Below, in pieces: positions 1 to 5,508 of a DNA stretch of 17,904 nt; the first letter of the stretch is position 1; each line of letters opens with the position of its first letter. The notes beneath the pieces are model-generated. The model ran no database searches and was not told the origin of the DNA. It saw only the letters and a program-made list of their open reading frames with translations. Both the position numbers and the translations under genes were made by a program. The stretch comes from Lutibacter sp. UBA4458 (GTDB lineage: Bacteria; Bacteroidota; Bacteroidia; Flavobacteriales; Flavobacteriaceae): assembly GCA_002390165.1 (NCBI GenBank), contig DGOU01000059.1:10483-28386 (forward strand). Reading direction: 5' to 3'.

Positions 1-16
1 TGTTCAGGCTTTTTTA
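1..16. terminator. Partial intrinsic terminator cut by the window edge
   Basis: The first bases read TGTTCAGGC followed by a run of six T. This is the form of the 3' arm of a hairpin plus its U-tract for plus-strand transcription. Read on the minus strand, the same bases are an A-tract followed by GCCTGAACA, the 5' arm of a hairpin 10 bases after the stop of the type II SQR gene. The other arm would lie outside the window. It is probably a bidirectional terminator closing the SQR gene, but only half is visible. Confidence 0.4.
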
Positions 17-25
17 TTTTGAAAT

Positions 26-1339
26 TTATACTTCTATTCCTTTCATCATTTTGTTCCAATACAAATAAGGAAGCATATATTTTTTTAGAATCCATAAACG
101 CCAATGTTCTTTAGATGAATCACCAATCATCAATGGAAACTGTTTTAATTTAGGATCTGGTTTAAATTCTTTTGAATAATCAAACTCTGCTAATACCATT
201 TTTCCATAGCCTGTAACTAATGGGCAAGAAGAATAACCATTATAAGTTCTATCTGCCAATTTACTTTCACTTATTAAATGTAAAATATTACCTACAACTA
301 CAGGAGTTTGCTTTCTAATTGCGGCGCCAGTTTTTGCTGTTGGAAGTTCGCAAACATCTCCTATTCCAAAAATATTACTATACTTTTTATGTTGCATAGT
401 TGCAGGATCAACTGATAGCCAGCCAGCTTCCGTGGCTAAAGGAGAATTTCTAATAAAATCAGGTGATTGTTGTGGTGGTGCTAAATGCATCATATCAAAA
501 TGAATTCCTATTAAACCATCTTTTTCAACTGCTTTAACATCTTTATAGTTATGTTGAATTTCTTTATCTACAACATCACCTTCATTTGCTTTAATTACCA
601 CACAATCATTTCCATCGTCAGATTCTTTTAAAATTTGGTACCAAGCAATTTGTTTTTTTGCATCAACTTTTACCAATTTATGATAAAAACGAACATTAAT
701 ATCTTTTTTATCAATTACTTCCATCAAGGTTTTTGCTACTTTTTTAACGGCAAAAATAACGTTTCCTGGCATTGCAAAAACTATGTTTGTTTTGTCTCTA
801 ACACCTGTTTTTGTAAAATGTTCATCTGCCAAATACATAATTTTTTGAGGAGCTCCACCACATTTTATTGGTGTTGCTGGTTGTGTAAATAAAGCTGTAC
901 CTCCTTTAAAGTTTTTAAGTACTTCCCAAGTGTGATTTGGATTGGTATAATTACTACAAACTACTCCTTTATCCATAGCTTCTGATAAACCCTCCACCAA
1001 ATCTGGAGCAATTTTCAACCCTGGTGCAACCACTAAATAATCATACGTAAATTCATTTCCTTTTTTAGAAATAACCTTATTGTTTTCAGGATCAAATTTT
1101 TCTGCAAACTCTTTAATATGTTCTACTCCAATAGGAATTAATGAGTCCATAGATCTAGCTGTAGCATCAAAATTATACGTGTTTGCGCCTACTAAAGTCC
1201 AGGCTGGTTGATAATAGTGTTTTTTTGCAGGATCTAACAACCCAATTTTAAGAGATGAATCTTTTCGTTTTAACATAGACGCAACCATAATTCCGGCTGT
1301 ACCTCCTCCTATGACTAAAACTTGAAAATGTTTTGACAT
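26..1339 (-). CDS. sqr: Type II sulfide:quinone oxidoreductase
   Basis: This 437-residue membrane-associated flavoprotein is expected to oxidise sulfide to sulfane sulfur and reduce quinone. The N-terminus carries a Rossmann FAD-binding loop GGGTAG (residues 11-16). The HYYQPAWTLVGAN segment (41-53), TPIKCGGAPQKIMYL (156-170), FGIGDVCELPTAKT (324-337) and SSCPLVTGYGKM (370-381) match the type II group that includes human SQOR. Cys160 and Cys372 are the expected redox pair. Cys128 sits 32 residues before Cys160, where the human enzyme, as I recall it, has Gly. The C-terminus (LPYLYWNKMMKG) matches the amphipathic membrane anchor. There is no signal peptide, so the protein should lie on the cytoplasmic face. 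The gene is a separate unit behind a terminator that contains a CRP/FNR-like site. The start Met gives a standard N-terminus. Confidence 0.93.
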   Translation of the reverse strand: MSKHFQVLVIGGGTAGIMVASMLKRKDSSLKIGLLDPAKKHYYQPAWTLVGANTYNFDATARSMDSLIPIGVEHIKEFAEKFDPENNKVISKKGNEFTYDYLVVAPGLKIAPDLVEGLSEAMDKGVVCSNYTNPNHTWEVLKNFKGGTALFTQPATPIKCGGAPQKIMYLADEHFTKTGVRDKTNIVFAMPGNVIFAVKKVAKTLMEVIDKKDINVRFYHKLVKVDAKKQIAWYQILKESDDGNDCVVIKANEGDVVDKEIQHNYKDVKAVEKDGLIGIHFDMMHLAPPQQSPDFIRNSPLATEAGWLSVDPATMQHKKYSNIFGIGDVCELPTAKTGAAIRKQTPVVVGNILHLISESKLADRTYNGYSSCPLVTGYGKMVLAEFDYSKEFKPDPKLKQFPLMIGDSSKEHWRLWILKKYMLPYLYWNKMMKGIEV

Positions 1340-1381
1340 TATTTTTTAATTTTTTAGTTAGTATTTAGTAAGTTATAAAGT

Positions 1382-1390
1382 CAAAAATTA
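1382..1390 (-). promoter_or_regulatory. Possible -7 element for the type II SQR gene
   Basis: On the minus strand the sequence is TAATTTTTG, which is the Bacteroidota -7 consensus TAnnTTTG with one extra base. It lies 42 bases upstream of the SQR start codon. Its final G is 37.5 bases from the centre of the palindromic operator. No TTG is seen at the usual -33 spacing. The match is imperfect and the call is tentative. Confidence 0.35.
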
Positions 1391-1402
1391 CAATAAAAAA
1401 AA

Positions 1403-1436
1403 ACATCTTAAAGTGATTTAAATCACTTTAAGATGT
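1403..1436 (-). terminator. 34-bp perfect palindrome: terminator of the rhodanese-SQR-HMA operon
   Basis: Positions 1403-1419 and 1420-1436 are exact reverse complements, with no spacer and no mismatch. Read on the minus strand, the palindrome starts 21 bases after the HMA-protein stop codon. It can fold into a hairpin of about 14-15 bp with a small UUUAAA apex, and nine T plus ATTG follow at once (1402 downward). That is the form of a strong intrinsic terminator. The central 14 bases are also a CRP/FNR-like site, listed separately. Confidence 0.85.
1413..1426. promoter_or_regulatory. CRP/FNR-like operator upstream of the type II SQR gene
   Basis: GTGATTTAAATCAC is a perfect 14-bp palindrome with half-sites GTGAT and ATCAC separated by 4 bases. 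It forms the core of the 34-bp palindrome. Its centre (1419.5) is 80 bases upstream of the SQR start and 37.5 bases from the G of a -7-like element. The geometry is close to that of the other three sites in this window. A terminator apex could have this sequence by chance, so the operator role rests on recurrence. Confidence 0.55.
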
Positions 1437-1457
1437 CCTAAATTATTTTAGATTTTA

Positions 1458-1730
1458 CTACTCTTCAGAAGTCATTCTTCCTGTAGCGCAACTTACAAAA
1501 GATTTTGCTTTATGAATAATGGTATTATCATCTCCAACTTGTGGATATCCCATAGTTGATAACTTTTGCTTAACTAAAGCCAATACCAATTCATCGGCAG
1601 TATCAATAGTAACTTTTGAAGTTTCTACATCAACCTCTACTTTATTAACGCCTTCTATTGCGATAATTCCCTTTTTTACAGTATTAGCGCAACCACCACA
1701 TTTCAAGTTTAATATTTCAATTGTTGTCAT
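1458..1730 (-). CDS. Small HMA-domain (heavy-metal-associated) protein
   Basis: This 90-residue cytosolic protein starts with a ferredoxin-like HMA fold. The metal-binding loop is LKCGGCANTV with Cys11 and Cys14 (CxxC). The pattern EGVNKVEVDVETSKVTI (26-42) follows, as in copper chaperones and P-type ATPase N-domains. A C-terminal extension (about 66-90) carries a third cysteine, Cys81, in FVSCATGRM, which plain CopZ-like chaperones of about 70 residues lack. It is the last gene of the lipoprotein rhodanese/SQR operon, 45 bases after the 54-residue ORF. The fold supports soft-metal or thiol chemistry. In this setting it could buffer copper against sulfide or carry sulfane sulfur, but that is inference. 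Its direct substrate is unknown. Confidence 0.85.
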   Translation of the reverse strand: MTTIEILNLKCGGCANTVKKGIIAIEGVNKVEVDVETSKVTIDTADELVLALVKQKLSTMGYPQVGDDNTIIHKAKSFVSCATGRMTSEE

Positions 1731-1775
1731 TTTAGATTTATTTTAGTTGAAGTAAAATTACAAAAATATATGATA

Positions 1776-1940
1776 CTAAGAATGCCCTCCTACAACAATT
1801 CTCATAACTTTTAAATTTAATTTAAAAAAGTTAAAAACTTGAATAATAAAACATCTTCTCATAAATCTAACCATTTTTGTTGGCTCTGTTCCATATGAAA
1901 TATTGCTATAAGGAACTGTATTTTGTGTTATTTTAGTCAT
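1776..1940 (-). CDS. Uncharacterised 54-residue basic protein in the sulfide-oxidation operon
   Basis: An ATG (1938-1940) opens a 54-codon frame ending at TAG (1776-1778), too short for ordinary gene finding. It begins 24 bases after the SQR-family stop codon and ends 45 bases before the HMA gene, filling what would otherwise be a 234-base gap. The product starts MTKITQNTVPYSNISYGTEP. A basic middle (KMVRFMRRC, residues 22-30) and a hydrophobic, basic stretch (about 31-49, with FIIQVFNFFKLNLK) follow, and it ends VVGGHS. There is one cysteine (Cys30), no signal peptide and no recognised domain. The second half could form an amphipathic, membrane-associated helix. I recognise no family. Placement and ordered composition argue for a real gene, but this is not proven. 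Confidence 0.6.
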   Translation of the reverse strand: MTKITQNTVPYSNISYGTEPTKMVRFMRRCFIIQVFNFFKLNLKVMRIVVGGHS

Positions 1941-1964
1941 GTTATTTTTTTTAATAGGTTTATT

Positions 1965-3422
1965 TTATTCTGGAATTAACCACCAAAATGGTTTTGCTTT
2001 TGCTTTATATAAAAACATATAATGCATAAATAATTTCATCCAATGACCTGCTGTACCAACAACACCAACGGTATCATTTATATTTCTTCCCCATTTTGGG
2101 TATTTTTCCCAATCTGGAACTATTGGGTTAACCGTCATAACTGCTGCTTGACCTTTAAATAATCCATAACCTGCAGAAACAATACAAGCTGCTCCCATAT
2201 GCGCCATAGATGCTTTGTGCTTATGCTCCATTGTACCTGTTTTAACGGCATGAATAATATTTTGAGCTACAATTTTACCAATTACACCCGATGGCATTCC
2301 TGTTCTTGGAGGTGTAGGAAATATTTTTGTGCCATTTGGGCTTTGCATAGGTTTTGACATTCCATGAGGCGGTGCAAAAGCAATACCTGCTGCATAAATA
2401 TTATCATATTTTATACTTTGATAAATTGATGGCCAATCTTTAGCACTCCATTCTTCATAAGGTTTTGGCGTATAATCTGCATCTACTTTCATCATTCCAT
2501 TAGCTACAAAAACAGCTGAAGTAATGTCTTCATTTTGTTTATTAAAAGCTTTCATGCCTGCTCCGGCAAAACCAGGAATTAGCATTGCAAAATCAAAATC
2601 TCTAGTATGATATTCACCTCTTAAGTTTTCATAATGAATTTTTCCGTCCTCTACTTTTTGAACTCCAGCTCTTTTTATCCATCTAATTCCATATTCCTTT
2701 AAAATAGATTCTGTAAATATTTTGGTTGGAGTTATATATCCGTTTCTTTTAATATATGCACCTCCCATACCAAAATCACCTAATTCATACTCGTTACTAA
2801 TCCACCATAAATCAGCTAAATGCATTAAATTTCGCTTTTTAATTTCAAAAGCTATATTTAATATATATTCAAATGCTGCACCTTGGCAAGTTGCCAAAGC
2901 ATGACCTGTACCAACAACAAAAGTTTGTCGCTCACCATTTTCCATTTTCGCTAGAGATTCTTGAAGTTTACCCCAAGCATGTGCTGCGTGATCATAAGTA
3001 CAAACAGACTGTGTAAATTTATGAGGACCTAAACCCTCGGTTGCATCAAAATTTAATTTTGGCCCTGTGGCATTTATTAAATAATCATAAGTAACTATTT
3101 CTTCTTTACCTTTTTCTTCTTCAGTAACATATTCAATTTTAACAAATCCTTTAGCATTTTCATTATTTCCTTCTGGATGAATAGAAACAGCTTTTGCTTG
3201 TTTATAATCTACTCCTAATTTTTTATAAACAGGAGCTAATTTAAATTTAACTTGGTCAATAGTCATTAGACCAACTCCAACCCAAATATTTGAAGGTAGC
3301 CATTGAAAATTACTATTGGGGGAAACCATAACAACTTCATGATTTTTTTTAAGTGCTTTACTTAAATAAGAAACTGCGGTATGTCCAGAAATTCCAGCTC
3401 CTAAAACTACTACTTTTGCCAT
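1965..3422 (-). CDS. SQR-family FAD-dependent oxidoreductase (sulfide:quinone oxidoreductase-like)
   Basis: This 485-residue flavoprotein belongs to the SQR/flavocytochrome c sulfide dehydrogenase superfamily. It has the FAD loop GAGISG (8-13), a second conserved strand YDYLINATGPKL (112-123) and three cysteines in SQR-like positions: Cys141 (SVCTYDHA), Cys179 (ATCQGAAFEY) and Cys413 (AACIVSAGYG). The C-terminal 25 residues (GHWMKLFMHYMFLYKAK, FWWLIPE) look like a membrane anchor. It is clearly different from the type II enzyme at 26-1339 and longer (485 versus 437 residues). It probably belongs to another SQR type, which I cannot assign by eye. No signal peptide is seen, so it should act on the cytoplasmic side. 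It starts 3 bases after the lipoprotein rhodanese stop, so the two genes are tightly coupled. Sulfide or polysulfide is the likely substrate. Confidence 0.85.
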   Translation of the reverse strand: MAKVVVLGAGISGHTAVSYLSKALKKNHEVVMVSPNSNFQWLPSNIWVGVGLMTIDQVKFKLAPVYKKLGVDYKQAKAVSIHPEGNNENAKGFVKIEYVTEEEKGKEEIVTYDYLINATGPKLNFDATEGLGPHKFTQSVCTYDHAAHAWGKLQESLAKMENGERQTFVVGTGHALATCQGAAFEYILNIAFEIKKRNLMHLADLWWISNEYELGDFGMGGAYIKRNGYITPTKIFTESILKEYGIRWIKRAGVQKVEDGKIHYENLRGEYHTRDFDFAMLIPGFAGAGMKAFNKQNEDITSAVFVANGMMKVDADYTPKPYEEWSAKDWPSIYQSIKYDNIYAAGIAFAPPHGMSKPMQSPNGTKIFPTPPRTGMPSGVIGKIVAQNIIHAVKTGTMEHKHKASMAHMGAACIVSAGYGLFKGQAAVMTVNPIVPDWEKYPKWGRNINDTVGVVGTAGHWMKLFMHYMFLYKAKAKPFWWLIPE

Positions 3423-3425
3423 TAT

Positions 3426-3887
3426 TTATTTTTCAATTTGATTATTGTTTCTAACCCAATTTATGATTCCATTCTTTAATTCATAAATTTCTTTAAATCC
3501 TAATTTTGACATTTGTTTTACTGCCATTCCAGATCTATGTCCAGATTTACAGTACACATAAATTGGTTTACTTTTATCAAAAGAATTTACTTCTTCTAAG
3601 AAATTTTTATCGAAAAAATTGATATTTTTTGCGCCTTTAATATATCCTTGTTTGAATTCAAAAGGTGTTCTAACATCTAAAAGTTGTTGATTTTTAGATT
3701 TTTCTTTAAATTCTACTGGGGTTAATATGGCTACTTTTCCTTCAACAACTTGATTTTCATTTTTGTTAATTGAGGAGGAGATTTTTGCACCAGCAGTTTT
3801 TGGAGCATGTGATTTACTGTTTTTACAGCTCACACTAATAATGCTTACCACCAATGCAAGAAGCACTGCTTTAATAAATTTGTTCAT
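3426..3887 (-). CDS. Rhodanese-domain lipoprotein (periplasmic sulfurtransferase)
   Basis: The 153-residue product has a lipoprotein signal peptide: basic start, hydrophobic residues 7-19 and lipobox VSIISVSC with lipidated Cys21. Residues 22-50 form a Lys/Ser/Asn-rich linker. A single rhodanese domain (about 51-150) follows, with LLDVRTPFEF (69-78), GYIKGAKNI (81-89) and the active-site loop CKSGHRS, where Cys113 is the persulfide-carrying residue. It should act as a membrane-tethered sulfurtransferase outside the cytoplasm. No acidic run follows Cys21, so nothing suggests surface export. It is the first gene of the operon with the SQR-family protein, the 54-residue ORF and the HMA protein. 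A CRP/FNR-like site lies upstream. Its periplasmic placement contrasts with its partners, which lack signal peptides. Confidence 0.9.
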   Translation of the reverse strand: MNKFIKAVLLALVVSIISVSCKNSKSHAPKTAGAKISSSINKNENQVVEGKVAILTPVEFKEKSKNQQLLDVRTPFEFKQGYIKGAKNINFFDKNFLEEVNSFDKSKPIYVYCKSGHRSGMAVKQMSKLGFKEIYELKNGIINWVRNNNQIEK

Positions 3888-3912
3888 TTTTATTTTGTTT
3901 TTGATTTTTTTA

Positions 3913-3920
3913 CAAAATTA
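3913..3920 (-). promoter_or_regulatory. -7 promoter element of the lipoprotein rhodanese operon
   Basis: The minus strand reads TAATTTTG, an exact match to the Bacteroidota -7 consensus TAnnTTTG, ending 25 bases before the start codon. No TTG is present 17-23 bases upstream. Instead, a CRP/FNR-like palindrome is centred 35.5 bases from the final G, as expected for an activator-dependent promoter. Confidence 0.6.
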
Positions 3921-3941
3921 ATTTTTAGTTTATTTATTGCA

Positions 3942-3955
3942 GTAACCTAAGTTAC
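3942..3955. promoter_or_regulatory. CRP/FNR-like operator (divergent half-sites) upstream of the rhodanese operon
   Basis: GTAACCTAAGTTAC has half-sites GTAAC and GTTAC with a 4-base spacer; the symmetry extends one base on each side (3941-3956). Overall geometry matches the GTGAT-N4-ATCAC sites. The centre, 3948.5, lies 61 bases upstream of the start and 35.5 bases from the -7 element. The half-site differs from the other three sites at two positions, so a weaker affinity or a different family member is possible. Confidence 0.5.
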
Positions 3956-3965
3956 TTTAAACAAA

Positions 3966-3991
3966 AACAGGAAGTTAAAAAACTTCCTGTT
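3966..3991 (-). terminator. Intrinsic terminator of the persulfide dioxygenase gene
   Basis: An 11-bp perfect stem (3966-3976 with 3981-3991, core ACAGGAAGTT/AACTTCCTGT) encloses a 4-base loop. It starts 21 bases after the persulfide dioxygenase stop on the minus strand and is followed by TTTTGTTT. The operator of the next operon lies only 10 bases further downstream. Confidence 0.8.
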
Positions 3992-4012
3992 AATATAATA
4001 AATATTTATTTT

Positions 4013-5428
4013 TTACAATAATGTAGTTGGACAAACATAATCCGTAAGCTCAACATCAGTATCCTTAATATCGTTAAATCCACCTCTTATATCTGTAACT
4101 TTACTAACGCCATTTGCTTGAAATATAGATGCCGCAACTAATGAACGATAACCGCTTGCACAATGCAAAAAGTATTCTTTATCTGATTTTATTTCTGAAA
4201 AATTACTATGAATAAAATCTAATGGGAAATTTTCAACACTAACTACATGTTCTGACAAAAACTCTGATTCTTTTCTTACATCTAAAGGAGCTTCTAGGCT
4301 TCCTTCTTTTAATCTATTGGCAAATTGAATGGCAGACATAGAGCCAATTTTTGATATTTCATGGCCTGCTGCTTTCCAAGAATGCATTCCCCCTCTTAAA
4401 AATCCTAAAATATTATCGTAACCTACACGAGAAAAGCGAGTAACTACTTCTTGTTCTCTATCTCCTTCTGCTATAAAAATAATTTTTTGATTAATATCTT
4501 TAATTAAGGTTCCAACCCAAGGAGCAAAACTTCCATCTACACCAATAAACCAAGCTCCTGGAACGGTTCCTTCCTCTGCATATTCTTCTTTAGAACGAGT
4601 ATCTATAACTAAAATATCCTTTTGATCGCTCATTTCTTTAAAGGAATCTGCATCAATTGGGGTTACTCCTTTTTTTAAAATTTCATCAATACTAGTATTA
4701 ATTCCTTTGTTCATTCTAACATTATTTCCAAAATACTGTGGTGGCGGTTTTAACCCTGTGGTAACTTCAACAATAAATTCTTCTTTGGTCATATCTGCCC
4801 TTAGAGCATAATTAGTTTTCTTTTGATTTCCTAAAGTATCAAAAGTTTCTGAACTCATGTTTTTGCCACAAGCTGAACCTGCACCATGATTTGGGTACAC
4901 AATAATATCATCTGGTAAGGTCATTATTTTATTTCGTAAAGAATCAAATAAATGTCCTGCTAAATCTGCTTGAGTCAAATCTGATTTTACGGCTAAATCT
5001 GGTCTTCCAACATCTCCAATAAACAAACAATCTCCAGTAAATACATAAGGTGTTTTACCTTCTTTATCCACAAGAAGATATGATGAAGATTCCATGGTAT
5101 GACCTGGAGTATGTAATAACTTAAGTGTTAAATCTCCAATTTTAAATTCTTCGCCATCTTTTCCTTGATGAATATCATACGAAGGATTTGCATTTGGTCC
5201 AAAAACTATAGTTGCTCCTGTTTTTTTAGCTAGATCGACCTGGCCTGACACAAAATCAGCATGAAAATGAGTTAAAAAAACGTATTTAATTTTAACTCCA
5301 TCCACTTTCGCCATTTTTAAATATGGTTCAGTTTCTCTTAATGGATCTATAATTGCAGCTTCGCCATTGGAATGAATATAATAAGCCATTTCTGCTAAGC
5401 AGCCAGTAAATAGTTGTTCTACTTTCAT
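4013..5428 (-). CDS. Persulfide dioxygenase fused to two rhodanese domains
   Basis: The 471-residue protein combines an ETHE1/PDO-like metallo-beta-lactamase domain (about 1-205) with two rhodanese domains (about 243-358 and 362-465). The metal motif is THFHADF: His54, His56 and Asp58 are present, but the last His of HxHxDH is Phe59. That suits the mononuclear-iron dioxygenase type. His110 (HTPGH) and Asp133 (FTGDCLFIGD) complete the expected iron ligands, and His181 lies in YPNHGAGSACG. The first rhodanese lacks the catalytic cysteine (FIAEGDREQ near 318-326), so it is probably structural. The second has an intact loop CASGYRS with Cys423. Expected chemistry is oxidation of glutathione or other low-molecular-weight persulfide to sulfite, with sulfur transfer by the second rhodanese. 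The protein is cytosolic. The gene stands alone with its own operator and terminator. Confidence 0.92.
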   Translation of the reverse strand: MKVEQLFTGCLAEMAYYIHSNGEAAIIDPLRETEPYLKMAKVDGVKIKYVFLTHFHADFVSGQVDLAKKTGATIVFGPNANPSYDIHQGKDGEEFKIGDLTLKLLHTPGHTMESSSYLLVDKEGKTPYVFTGDCLFIGDVGRPDLAVKSDLTQADLAGHLFDSLRNKIMTLPDDIIVYPNHGAGSACGKNMSSETFDTLGNQKKTNYALRADMTKEEFIVEVTTGLKPPPQYFGNNVRMNKGINTSIDEILKKGVTPIDADSFKEMSDQKDILVIDTRSKEEYAEEGTVPGAWFIGVDGSFAPWVGTLIKDINQKIIFIAEGDREQEVVTRFSRVGYDNILGFLRGGMHSWKAAGHEISKIGSMSAIQFANRLKEGSLEAPLDVRKESEFLSEHVVSVENFPLDFIHSNFSEIKSDKEYFLHCASGYRSLVAASIFQANGVSKVTDIRGGFNDIKDTDVELTDYVCPTTLL

Positions 5429-5462
5429 TTTCTAATTTTTTAAATAGTTAATTAATGGGTTC

Positions 5463-5470
5463 CAAAATAA
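5463..5470 (-). promoter_or_regulatory. Probable -7 element of the persulfide dioxygenase gene
   Basis: TTATTTTG on the minus strand matches TAnnTTTG at all but the second base. It lies 34 bases upstream of the start codon. Its final G is 34.5 bases from the centre of the upstream palindrome, within one base of the spacing at two other sites. No properly spaced TTG is seen. Confidence 0.45.
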
Positions 5471-5490
5471 TAAATTACCAATTACTTATT

Positions 5491-5504
5491 GTGATGTAAA
5501 TCAC
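5491..5504. promoter_or_regulatory. CRP/FNR-like operator upstream of the persulfide dioxygenase gene
   Basis: GTGATGTAAATCAC has perfect GTGAT/ATCAC half-sites around a 4-base spacer (one asymmetric pair in the spacer). It lies 4 bases beyond the stop codon of the upstream SulP gene. Its centre is 69 bases upstream of the dioxygenase start and 34.5 bases from a -7-like element. Confidence 0.6.
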
Positions 5505-5508
5505 TTAG

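Noticed and set aside
635..892. 85-codon plus-strand frame rich in Phe and Cys
   Set aside because: It is antisense to the type II SQR gene; the composition reflects the complement of AT-rich codons.
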